Shown: positions 53,030 through 61,369 of the stretch, piece by piece
How the letters are laid out: each line of letters opens with the position of its first letter
Numbering within the stretch: position 1 is the first letter of the stretch
Source: Paraglaciecola sp. T6c
GTDB taxonomy: Bacteria > Pseudomonadota > Gammaproteobacteria > Enterobacterales > Alteromonadaceae
Direction: 5' to 3'
Length of the DNA stretch: 64,000 bases
NCBI RefSeq assembly: GCF_000014225.1
Contig: NC_008228.1
Span: forward strand, 868,001 to 932,000
Position numbers and translations under genes: made by a program
The notes under the pieces: generated by a model
Told to the model about the DNA's origin: nothing
The model's database searches: none
The model's input: only the letters and a program-made list of their open reading frames with translations

Positions 53030-53968
53030 ATGAATTATAGGCAATTAGGCAAGACAGATCTTAAGCTATCACAAGTTAGTTACGGTGCGTCACCGCTAGG
53101 CAGTGTTTTTAGAAATATCAGCGAGCAAGAAGGCATAAAGACAGTCCACACCGCGTTAGACTTAGGAATAAACTACCTTGATGTATCACCTTATTACGGT
53201 GACACAGTAGCGGAAACAGTACTGGGTAAAGCATTAAAAGGCATTCCTCGAGATCAGTATATTTTGTCGACTAAAGCAGGGCGTTACGGGGCGGATTTTG
53301 CTGATTTTGATTTTTCTGCGAAGCGAATTGAAGCAAGCCTTGATGAAAGCTGTTCCCGCTTAGGCGTTAACGAAGTTGATATCTTGTTTTTACATGATAT
53401 TGAGTTTGCTGATATGCGCCAAGTGCTGCAAGAGAGTATTCCTTGTCTATTAGCCCTCAAGAAGGCAGGTAAAATACGTTACGCAGGGGTGACCGGATAT
53501 CCATTAAAGGTATTCAGTGAGGTCATCAGCCAATATGAGATTGATTGTATTTTGACCTACTGTCGCTATGCCTTGTACGACAACTCATTGGCAGAGATTA
53601 TCCCAACATTAGATGAAGCGTCGGTTGGTATTATCAACGCCTCACCTACTGGTATGGGATTGCTGACCGAACGGGGCGCGCCTCAGTGGCACCCTGGAAG
53701 TGAGCAGCTCAAACAAGCGAGTCTAAAAGCGGTCAGTCTTTGTCAGTCTAAAGGAATAGACATTACTGCCTTGGCTTTGCAATTTGCGATTGACCACCCA
53801 TCTATTGCCTCCACTTTGGTTGGCACAGCGAACCCCGCAAATATCGTAAAAAATGTAGAATGGGCTTCAGCTCAACCTGATGCATCTTTGGTGAGTGAAA
53901 TTCAACAGATTTTTGCCAATGTTCCATGTACATGGCCATCAGGCTACGAGCAAAATCAAGACAAATAG
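53030..53968 (+). CDS. Aldo/keto reductase, L-galactose (L-fucose) 1-dehydrogenase-like
   Basis: A 312-residue aldo-keto reductase, with MNYRQLGKTDLKLSQVSYGA at the N-terminus, catalytic Tyr in DVSPYYGDTVAE and Lys in STKAGRYG. It resembles plant and bacterial L-galactose dehydrogenases and D-threo-aldose dehydrogenases that oxidise the sugar to its lactone. ATG 53030 has GAGG 5 bases upstream; the frame is open a little further. It is the last gene of the operon; the repeat element follows 3 bases after the stop. Confidence 0.85.
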   Translation: MNYRQLGKTDLKLSQVSYGASPLGSVFRNISEQEGIKTVHTALDLGINYLDVSPYYGDTVAETVLGKALKGIPRDQYILSTKAGRYGADFADFDFSAKRIEASLDESCSRLGVNEVDILFLHDIEFADMRQVLQESIPCLLALKKAGKIRYAGVTGYPLKVFSEVISQYEIDCILTYCRYALYDNSLAEIIPTLDEASVGIINASPTGMGLLTERGAPQWHPGSEQLKQASLKAVSLCQSKGIDITALALQFAIDHPSIASTLVGTANPANIVKNVEWASAQPDASLVSEIQQIFANVPCTWPSGYEQNQDK

Positions 53969-53971
53969 ATA

Positions 53972-54237
53972 ATACCAATCCGCATTAATAAGTGCCCGCC
54001 TCAGAATGCGTCCAGCGGTTTTTGATTAAGGCGTCGCTATGTAGTAATGGTTGTTCCCTTTCAAATAGTGAGAACGCAGAGCAAAAGCTGCTGGGGCATT
54101 CCTTTCAGGCGAATTTTAAAAGGGCTTACACTGCGTTGCATGACTTCGAAAGAGAACAACTATTCATTCAGTCATGCGCCTTGTTTAAGCCCTTTTAAAC
54201 TCTCGCTGAGTGATCACTTATTAACGTGGAATGGTAT
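53972..54237 (+). mobile_element. Complete 266-bp MITE-like element with 23-bp terminal inverted repeats
   Basis: Ends ATACCAATCCGCATTAATAAGTG (shown in two parts: left arm 53972-53994) and its imperfect complement at 54215-54237, 20 of 23 positions matching. Internally it has further mirrored pieces: GTTGTTCCCTTTC versus GAAAGAGAACAAC, and TTTTAAAAGGGCTTA versus TTAAGCCCTTTTAAA, so the whole RNA or single strand can fold on itself. It has no transposase. A partial copy is at 12373-12484. Target duplication cannot be fixed by eye; TA-rich sequence flanks both ends. Confidence 0.8.
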
Positions 54238-54494
54238 AACCCATAAGATTAGGGCCGGCGTCACAACGTCAGCTAGCCCTTTATCAACTCGATTTTTGCA
54301 ACTCGCCCTTTTAAAAAAGAGCTAACAAGCAGGGAATAAGAACCCGACAGCCAGAAGGTCGGGGTCATCACAAAGACGCTGAGTAGTGTCGCTACGTCAG
54401 CCCTTGTGAATAACATGCTGTTTTAACCTTTCAGTTTTGAGCCTTTGAGTTCAAAAGCCCTTAGTTTTAACGGATAGCCTTTCACGTGTCGGCT
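54238..54494. other. Intergenic region between MITE and uxaA
   Basis: About 255 bp without a credible gene. A hairpin CCCGAC / GTCGGG (54343-54363) may help stop transcription of the convergent genes, but lacks a T-run. Short frames here arise from the repeat. Confidence 0.4.
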
Positions 54495-56033
54495 TTATAA
54501 GGTAACGCCATTTTTCCATATGGCCATTTCGCGGTTTTCATTTTCTTCATTTCTGGTTTTTTGCCCTGATGCCACGGCTAGAATACAGTCAAAGAGTGCA
54601 TCGGCGCATTGGTCTATATCAATATTCTCATCCAATATTTTGCCCGCATTAAAATCAATCCAGTGTTTCTTGCGTAGGGCTAAATCTGAATTAGAAGCGA
54701 TTTTGACTGTGGGCACGGGAAACCCAAGAGGGGTACCTCGTCCGGTGGTAAACAGCACGATATTCGCTCCTGCTGCTGCCAACGCAGTGGACGACACCGC
54801 ATCGTTCCCCGGGCTCTGTAATAGCGTCATACCTTGGCCTGTGGATGCACGCTGACCATAATCTATCACTTCATTGATGATGGCTTTTCCGCCCTTTTGG
54901 ATTGCTCCAAGGGACTTTTCTTCTAAGGTGGTCAAGCCGCCAGCTTTATTGCCTGGCGATGGGTTTTCATAGATAGGCTGGTTTTGGGCGATAAAATACT
55001 GTTTAAAATCGTTAACCAATTTTACGATGTTGTCGAAGGTTGCCTTGCTGTTTGCTCTGTTTAGCAACACTTGCTCGGCGCCGAACATCTCCGGTGTTTC
55101 TGTGAGTATGACTCTGCCACCAAAGCGGGTTAATTTATCTGATACTCTGCCCACGATGGCATTGGCGGTTAGTCCGCTAAAACCGTCTGAACCACCACAC
55201 TTCATGCCCAAGGTTAAAGACGAAACAGGTACCTCTTCTCGCTGATCCTCAGCCATCACATCTAAAAGCTCTTCCACCAGGGCTAAGCCAACTTGCACTT
55301 CATCTTCGACTTCTTGTGAATTGAAATAGCGTAAGCGACTAGGGTCAATATTAGGTGTTGCGCGGATCAGTGCATCAAGTTGATTGTTTTCACAGCCTAA
55401 ACCAATAACGAGCACCCCACCTGCATTCGGGTTTTGCATTAAACTGGCGAGTATATTTCGCGTATTGTTTAAATCGTCACCCAACTGTGAGCAACCAAAA
55501 GGATGGGTGTTGGCAATAAAGTCATCCGCCCGAGATGAAAATTGCCTTTTCGCTAATTCCGCAATGCGATTTGCTGCTTGATTAACACAACCAACTGTAT
55601 TGATTATCCATACTTCGTTTCTGACCCCCACATGACCAGACCGACGCTTATAACCGTTAAACGTGGGTATGGCGGTTATTGCCTGAGCGGGTGTTATCGA
55701 GGGGGCATAATGATAGGTTTCTGAGCCATCTAGATCCGTCGCCAGATTATGGCTATGAATGTGCGCACCTTTATTCACGGCCTGAGTAGTACTGCCAATC
55801 CCATAACCATATTTGACCACAGCCTCACCTTTCGCAAAGTCGCGCATCGCAATTTTGTGCCCGGCTTTGATATTTTCTTGTAATGTTAGCTTTGTGTCAC
55901 TGTAACTGACTTGCTGACCGTCAAGTAAGTCTTTAAGGGCGATTAGAACATTGTCTTGTTCATGTACTTGAAGCACAGCACGCTGTCCTTGCTCGGCATT
56001 CTCTAACAGTTCTTTATTGATTAATTCCTGCAT
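54495..56033 (-). CDS. uxaA: Altronate dehydratase (UxaA family)
   Basis: A 512-residue dehydratase combining the N-terminal SAF domain (about 1-100; GHKIAMRDFAKGEAVVKYGY) and the large GD_AH C-terminal domain (GHVGVRNEVWIINTVGCVNQ; NTHPFGCSQLGDD; LGMKCGGSDGFSG). It dehydrates D-altronate to 2-keto-3-deoxy-D-gluconate, the step after tagaturonate reduction. E. coli UxaA is 495 residues; the N-terminus QDNVLIALKDL and GAHIHSHN resemble it more than GarD. It is divergent from the FucP-type gene. Confidence 0.88.
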   Translation of the reverse strand: MQELINKELLENAEQGQRAVLQVHEQDNVLIALKDLLDGQQVSYSDTKLTLQENIKAGHKIAMRDFAKGEAVVKYGYGIGSTTQAVNKGAHIHSHNLATDLDGSETYHYAPSITPAQAITAIPTFNGYKRRSGHVGVRNEVWIINTVGCVNQAANRIAELAKRQFSSRADDFIANTHPFGCSQLGDDLNNTRNILASLMQNPNAGGVLVIGLGCENNQLDALIRATPNIDPSRLRYFNSQEVEDEVQVGLALVEELLDVMAEDQREEVPVSSLTLGMKCGGSDGFSGLTANAIVGRVSDKLTRFGGRVILTETPEMFGAEQVLLNRANSKATFDNIVKLVNDFKQYFIAQNQPIYENPSPGNKAGGLTTLEEKSLGAIQKGGKAIINEVIDYGQRASTGQGMTLLQSPGNDAVSSTALAAAGANIVLFTTGRGTPLGFPVPTVKIASNSDLALRKKHWIDFNAGKILDENIDIDQCADALFDCILAVASGQKTRNEENENREMAIWKNGVTL

Positions 56034-56262
56034 ATCCCACCTCGAAATATATTTTTATATAAAATACACTATTTATATGTGAAAAATCTACCAATTGGTG
56101 TAGGTTTGAATTTAATAATGGATTTCGAGCACAGATATGTCGACATGATAGGGATTTAAGTTTAAAGTAATTGAAATGTAAATTTTAGTTAAACCAATTG
56201 TTGCGGTATTTTTGTTTGCATATAAAAAAAGAATACTACTTATAAAAAGAAAGGGGGATGGA

Positions 56263-57687
56263 ATGTCAAGCGGGATGGAGCAGACAGCCGAAGCGGTATC
56301 AGTACAGAAAAACCAGGGGAGCAAACCCCAAATATTAGAAGCAAAATATATTGTCCCATTCCTGTTGGTTGCCTCGCTATTTCCGTTATGGGGCTTTGCA
56401 AATGACGTGACTAACCCATTAGTAAAAGCGTTCAAAGATATTTTCATGATTTCTAACGCGCAAAGTAGTTTGGTGCAATTTGCCTTCTACTTGGGCTACG
56501 GAGTGATGGCAATACCTGCGGCAATTTTTATTCGTCGATTCTCATATAAATCCGGTATTTTGCTCGGCTTAGGGTTATACGCCATTGGCGCTAGTCTCTT
56601 TATACCCGCATCGATATACATGGAGTTTTCTTACTTTTTAGCGGCATTGTGGATCTTAACATGCGGTTTGGCGTTACTAGAAACAACGGCCAATCCTTAC
56701 GTGTTGTCTATGGGACATCCCGATACATCGACTCAGCGTTTGAACTTGGCTCAAGCGTTTAATCCTATCGGCTCATTAACAGGTATGTTCGTCGCCAGTA
56801 GCTATATTCTTAGTGAGCTACGGGTTGAAGCTTTTAGAGAGCAAGAAAAAGCCGCTCACCCAGAGTATGCGCAAATGTTGCCATCAGAGGTCGACGGCAA
56901 GTTAACCAATGCATTATATGACTTTGCGCAAAACAATCCGGTAGAGCATCAGGCGATGCAAGCGGCTGATCTCATTACTGTTCGTGGGCCGTATGTGGCT
57001 ATTGCAGTTGTGGTTGCGATTGTGTTCTTTGTATTTCTACTAAGTAAATTGCCTAAAACCATGGCGCATGCGACGCCCTTAACCACGTCTGAATTAAAGA
57101 ACACATTTCAGCGCTTATTTGCCAACAAATGTTATTTAGAGGGCGTGATCGCGCAAGCTTTCTATGTTGGGGCACAAATCATGTGCTGGACGTTCGTTAT
57201 TCATTACGGCATGACATCAGTAGGGCTAAGTGCCTCTGAAGCACAAAGCTATAACATGGTGGCCATGGGAATATTTTTGGCTAGCCGCTTTATATGTACA
57301 TTTTTACTCGGTTTCTTTAGGCCCGGGCAGCTGTTGATGTTGCTTGCTTTAGGTGGGTTTGTTTTGTCCCTAGGGACTATCTTCGTCGGAGGGTACACAG
57401 GGTTGTACTGCTTAATTGCTACCTCAGCGTGCATGTCGTTAATGTTCCCAACCATTTACGGTATTGCGCTCAAAGGAATGGGCGAAGATGCTAGCCTAGC
57501 GTCGGCTGGTTTAGTGATGGCAATAGTCGGTGGGGCGCTTATGCCTCCCATCCAAGGCTCTATGATTGATGGCGCTGCGCTTATCGACGGCATCCCGTCA
57601 GTGCAAACGTCATTCGTGCTGCCGCTCATTTGCTTTGCAATGATATGCCTGTACGGATATCGCGCTCACTATAAGTATGGTCGATAA
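56263..57687 (+). CDS. FucP-type sugar:proton symporter (MFS)
   Basis: A 474-residue, 12-helix major facilitator of the fucose permease family. GFANDVTNPLVKAF (containing the family's key acidic residue in helix 1), GLALLETTANPYV (helix 4 Glu) and NLAQAFNPIGSLTG are diagnostic. E. coli FucP carries L-fucose and also L-galactose, which suits this locus. An insertion (SELRVEAFREQEKAAHPEYA onward) extends the loop between helices 5 and 6-7. GGGGG lies 6 bases before ATG 56263; the frame is open to 56212 from a TTG. Confidence 0.88.
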   Translation: MSSGMEQTAEAVSVQKNQGSKPQILEAKYIVPFLLVASLFPLWGFANDVTNPLVKAFKDIFMISNAQSSLVQFAFYLGYGVMAIPAAIFIRRFSYKSGILLGLGLYAIGASLFIPASIYMEFSYFLAALWILTCGLALLETTANPYVLSMGHPDTSTQRLNLAQAFNPIGSLTGMFVASSYILSELRVEAFREQEKAAHPEYAQMLPSEVDGKLTNALYDFAQNNPVEHQAMQAADLITVRGPYVAIAVVVAIVFFVFLLSKLPKTMAHATPLTTSELKNTFQRLFANKCYLEGVIAQAFYVGAQIMCWTFVIHYGMTSVGLSASEAQSYNMVAMGIFLASRFICTFLLGFFRPGQLLMLLALGGFVLSLGTIFVGGYTGLYCLIATSACMSLMFPTIYGIALKGMGEDASLASAGLVMAIVGGALMPPIQGSMIDGAALIDGIPSVQTSFVLPLICFAMICLYGYRAHYKYGR

Positions 57688-58027
57688 ACCAAAAGCATAT
57701 ATGAATACCTTAGCGCAGTTGTGCAGTGTGGCGCTGTGCGCAATAGGAGCTTGCTTGACGCGAGTGCTGTGAACGTTTAATAGCTGCAGCATTGGCAGTT
57801 GAAACAGGCACTCGTGTACACTGATTATTAAATATGAGAATCTTAATTTATATGTAATTTGTTATCTTATTGGGTTTTGCGTTGAATTCAGTATTAATTT
57901 TAACGCTAATTTCAGCGCTAGTTTCTAAGCTAGATTATCAATTCAATAAGGAAATGATGATATGCCTAACGTTAGATATGAAAACAAAAATCAATACGAA
58001 AAGACGAGATTAAGGATATAAAAACCC
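57688..58027. other. Gene-free region upstream of halogenase-like genes
   Basis: About 340 bp, AT-rich in the middle. No clear terminator after the symporter gene and no recognised operator. It presumably contains the promoter for the halogenase-like pair. Confidence 0.4.
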
Positions 58028-59530
58028 GTGTTACCCATCCCCCAGAACATTACCATTGTAGGGTTAAACGTTCATGGTTTACTCACCGCGCTAATGCTGC
58101 GTAAAGCCTATAACCCAGCTGTCACCAAGATTACCTTAGTGGGGCAGATAGAAGAAAATCAGCCCCCTAAAGTCATGTTAGCTGGTAGTGCCCTTAATAC
58201 GCTTTTGGCGCATTTTGGTCAGTCAGAAGCACATTGGATGCAGCAAACAGACGCAACATTCAAATTGAGTAACCGTTATGTTGGCTTTAGCGAGACGCCT
58301 TTTAGTGTGGCCAATACATCCGAAGTTGATATCTTGCATCAGCCACTCATGCTTGAGCTGACAAAATTAAAACGCCAACATTATCAGCTCGATTTATCCT
58401 TAGATGATTTCTTTTTTAGCGCTGCGCTAGCGAAAAGGAATTTGTCCCCCAAGGCACAAGACTTTCCGTTTGAAACCCATTACCAATATCAGGTTGATAC
58501 CGATAGTTTACTCATTTTACTGCAGAAAATAGCGGCGACAAACAGTATTGATATGCTGCAAAAATCACTGGAAACCTTGCAGCTTGACCCGCAAGGAAGG
58601 TTGAAACATGTTGAATGCGAAGGCCAGATACTAAGTGGAGATTACTTCTTCGATTGCACTGGTAGCGCGAAGTTGCTGATCGGAAACATGCCTGAGTTTC
58701 GTGAGGAAACCTTGCCTGAAGTAAGAATAAATGATCGGGTGTTAACCTTTACCGCATCGGCTAGAACCTGTGCCAGTGAGGTGATAACGACGGCGTTAGA
58801 CTGCGGTTTTGTGCAACAATACTCCCTTCGAGGCTCAGTACATTTTCAGTATCATTACAGCAGTAAGTTCATTCAAGACGAGCAAGCGGTGCAAGTGCTG
58901 GGGCGACATATGTATCTGCAAGGGTATGACAATGTGTTGCAGCGCAATCTTAGTGCAAACCAGGCATGCTTAGTCTTTCAGCCGTGGAGCAAAAACTGTA
59001 TCGCAATAGGCCCAGCTTGCGGCTTAACCCAAGGAACAGAAGATCATGAACTTGCCCATACATTCGCGATGCTGGAGCGTTTTGTCTCCAGTATTCAAAG
59101 CCCAGATGACGTGTCGGCGGTCGTGCAAGACTATAATGACAGAATTAAAAGTCGCTTTATATACATTCACTCGTTCCACAGCACGCTGCTACTGTTAAAC
59201 GCCAGACGAAATTCGCCTTATTGGCAAACTCCTCAAGATCCCAACGCACTTACTCCCATAGGTAAAACGCTGTTTAGCCAATGGTTAAATGGTCAAGATC
59301 TTGAAGTGGAGCCTATTTGGGACATCAATGGAGCCAATGCTTGGTACGCGTTGTTTTCTGGCTTGGGGCACTACCCTAAAGATGATACTAAGCCCCATCC
59401 TCAAGCGGCGAGTATCCAAGATAACATTCAAGACATGGGTAGAAAGTTAAACGGTTGCTGCTTAAATTTTCAATCACACGAAAGCCAATTAGATGAAGGC
59501 CAATGCCATGCGAACGTCACTGCCGTTTAA
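58028..59530 (+). CDS. Degenerate flavin-dependent halogenase-like protein
   Basis: A 500-residue member of the tryptophan halogenase family by overall alignment with its neighbour, but lacking the hallmark residues. The FAD motif GxGxxG is replaced by VGLNVHG; the WxWxIP block is replaced by FVQQYSLRGSVHF; and the catalytic-glutamate segment (EPLEAT in the partner) reads GLTQGTEDHELAHTF. FDCTGSAKLL is still recognisable. It starts at GTG 58028 and its end overlaps the canonical partner. Flavin binding and halogenation are unlikely; a structural or regulatory partner role is possible. Confidence 0.75.
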   Translation: MLPIPQNITIVGLNVHGLLTALMLRKAYNPAVTKITLVGQIEENQPPKVMLAGSALNTLLAHFGQSEAHWMQQTDATFKLSNRYVGFSETPFSVANTSEVDILHQPLMLELTKLKRQHYQLDLSLDDFFFSAALAKRNLSPKAQDFPFETHYQYQVDTDSLLILLQKIAATNSIDMLQKSLETLQLDPQGRLKHVECEGQILSGDYFFDCTGSAKLLIGNMPEFREETLPEVRINDRVLTFTASARTCASEVITTALDCGFVQQYSLRGSVHFQYHYSSKFIQDEQAVQVLGRHMYLQGYDNVLQRNLSANQACLVFQPWSKNCIAIGPACGLTQGTEDHELAHTFAMLERFVSSIQSPDDVSAVVQDYNDRIKSRFIYIHSFHSTLLLLNARRNSPYWQTPQDPNALTPIGKTLFSQWLNGQDLEVEPIWDINGANAWYALFSGLGHYPKDDTKPHPQAASIQDNIQDMGRKLNGCCLNFQSHESQLDEGQCHANVTAV

Positions 59531-61028
59531 AAAGATAATTATTATTGGCGGTGGAACCGCAGGGTGGATGAGTGCTTGTTACTTAGCCAAAATGTGGCAC
59601 CAGCATGACGTAGAGATAAAGATCATTGAATCTGATGCCATAGGAACCATAGGCGTGGGGGAGGGAACAACCCCGTCGATTAAAGGCTTCTTTGAGCAAC
59701 TCGGCATTGCCGCCAAAGAATGGATGCCGGCGTGTAATGCTACGTATAAAACGGGCATTCGATTCGTCAATTGGTCGTCTGATCCAAACTACAAGAGCTA
59801 CTTTCACCCGTTTTATTCGCAGTTAGATGAATATTTTCAACATGAGTTTTTCCAAAACATTCAATTGAAGCATCGTGGATTTGATGTGCATGCCCACCCT
59901 GACCAATACCTACTAGCCAGTGAATTAGCGACCCAGCGCAAAGCGCCCATTGAGCCTGAACATTACCCATTTGATATGGCTTATGCCTATCACTTCGACG
60001 CAACCTTATTGGCGCAGTTTCTAAAGAAAAAGGCCCTAGAGTGGAATGTGACGCATCAGGTGGCAACCATCAGCGAGGTAAAGCAGAAGGATGATGGCAG
60101 CATCGCTAGCGTGGCAACAGAAGCCGGAGAAGAGTTCGAAGCTGATTTTTTTGTGGATTGCTCTGGTTTTCGTTCGCTGCTTTTAGGCAAGACCTTAAAC
60201 GTACCCTACAACAGTTTTGCAGACAGTTTGTTAAATGACTCAGCGGTGACCATAGTAACTGACCGTGAAGACACGACGCCTTCGATGACCCTTTCAACTG
60301 CTCTTTCGTCAGGTTGGGCGTGGCGCATCCCTCTGACCAATCGTTTTGGCAACGGCTACGTGTTTAGTAGTCGTTTTCAGTCCCCAGAAGAGGCTGAAGA
60401 AGAATTCAGGCAGCATTTAGGGTTGCCTGAAGGTACCCAGTTTAACCATCTGAAAATGCGCGTTGGGCACTTCGCCAAAGGTTGGGATAAAAACGTGCTA
60501 GCCGTGGGGTTGTCTCAAGGTTTTATAGAGCCCTTAGAGGCAACCGCACTGCACTTTGCCACCCAGTCGGTTGTGGATTTCGTCAGCGCAATCGACAACA
60601 GCACAGACCACGATGGTTGTTCCAATCAAGCTGCCTATAACAATAAGTTAATGGATAGGTTTAGCTGCGTTCGTGATTATATTGAGTTGCATTATTTGGC
60701 GAATAGTCGCAACGACACCGCCTACTGGAAAGCCGCACGTAGTCATACACCGTCGCCGCGATTACAACGCATATTACAAACCTGGCACCAAGGGCAAAGT
60801 GTTCCGCGGGTATTAGATGAAGAATCAGTGAGTTTGCAACTTTTCGGCCATGAATCATGGTTGTGCTTACTTGCTGGGAAAGGCGTGTTTCCTAAAAGTG
60901 AACAGCCCCTAGAGGCTTTGCCCGCACCAATGCGTATTGATATGCAAAAAATTAAACACTTTGTTGAAACCAGTGCAAAACATTACCCACCCCATGACGA
61001 CGCTCTGGCTGAGTTAACGCTAGGCTAA
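59508..61028 (+). CDS. Flavin-dependent halogenase family protein (PF04820-like), canonical motifs
   Basis: A 506-residue flavoprotein. FAD motif GGGTAGW at residues 14-20; Lys81 (ATYKTGIRFVNW) aligns with the catalytic Lys79 of PrnA; WAWRIP at 270-275 is the halogenase signature; Glu344 in EPLEAT aligns with the second catalytic residue. Classical members chlorinate tryptophan, but many marine members of unknown substrate sit in TonB-receptor or polysaccharide loci, as here. ATG 59508 has AAGG 8 bases upstream; ATG 59493 is an alternative. It overlaps the degenerate partner by 23 bp, so the pair is translationally linked. Confidence 0.87.
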   Translation: MRTSLPFKKIIIIGGGTAGWMSACYLAKMWHQHDVEIKIIESDAIGTIGVGEGTTPSIKGFFEQLGIAAKEWMPACNATYKTGIRFVNWSSDPNYKSYFHPFYSQLDEYFQHEFFQNIQLKHRGFDVHAHPDQYLLASELATQRKAPIEPEHYPFDMAYAYHFDATLLAQFLKKKALEWNVTHQVATISEVKQKDDGSIASVATEAGEEFEADFFVDCSGFRSLLLGKTLNVPYNSFADSLLNDSAVTIVTDREDTTPSMTLSTALSSGWAWRIPLTNRFGNGYVFSSRFQSPEEAEEEFRQHLGLPEGTQFNHLKMRVGHFAKGWDKNVLAVGLSQGFIEPLEATALHFATQSVVDFVSAIDNSTDHDGCSNQAAYNNKLMDRFSCVRDYIELHYLANSRNDTAYWKAARSHTPSPRLQRILQTWHQGQSVPRVLDEESVSLQLFGHESWLCLLAGKGVFPKSEQPLEALPAPMRIDMQKIKHFVETSAKHYPPHDDALAELTLG

Positions 61029-61065
61029 CGATGGGCGCAACAGCGACACGACTGCGCGCGTAAGC

Positions 61066-61125
61066 CATGCGCCCGTATCTTATGCGGCCGTAACTTATGC
61101 GCCCGTAACCTATGCGGCCATCAGG
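61066..61125. repeat. Four 15-bp tandem repeats
   Basis: Units at 61066, 61081, 61096 and 61111 with consensus TATGCGSCCGTAACY; units 1 and 4 are less exact. Located 37 bases after the halogenase stop. Confidence 0.75.
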
Positions 61126-61276
61126 TAAAAGACATAATTCTGATATTTCTCGTCGCAACGACTGTACTTTCCCTGATGTAGCTTGATTAGGATGTAACCA
61201 ACAATATGTTGCAGGTTTATTTGTGACGCTTTAAGTCATTCTGTTGTTCACGTTTCACGATATTTATTTCTTTAAA

Positions 61277-61333
61277 AGAATAACGGTATTTCAGAAGAAT
61301 AACGGTACTTCACAAGAAAGACGGCACCTCAGA
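61277..61333. repeat. Three 19-bp direct repeats upstream of the GH2 gene
   Basis: Units 61277-61295, 61296-61314 and 61315-61333, consensus AGAATAACGGTAYTTCASA; the third unit has several changes. They end 36 bases before the GH2 start codon, where the promoter and leader must lie. The remainder of 61029-61369 shows nothing else. Confidence 0.75.
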
Positions 61334-61369
61334 AAATAGCTTCGTCTGCTACTCGTTAAGGGACAAAAA

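Noticed and set aside
51173-53968. L-fucose pathway instead of L-galactose
   Set aside because: Lactonase and AKR would fit either, but the LgoD-like sequence and UxaA fit galactonate, and no fuconate dehydratase or KDF enzyme is present. Kept as an alternative, not excluded.
54047-54325. 92-codon frame in the repeat region
   Set aside because: It lies mostly within the MITE-like element and shares its start with the same element frame at 12408; no protein family fits.
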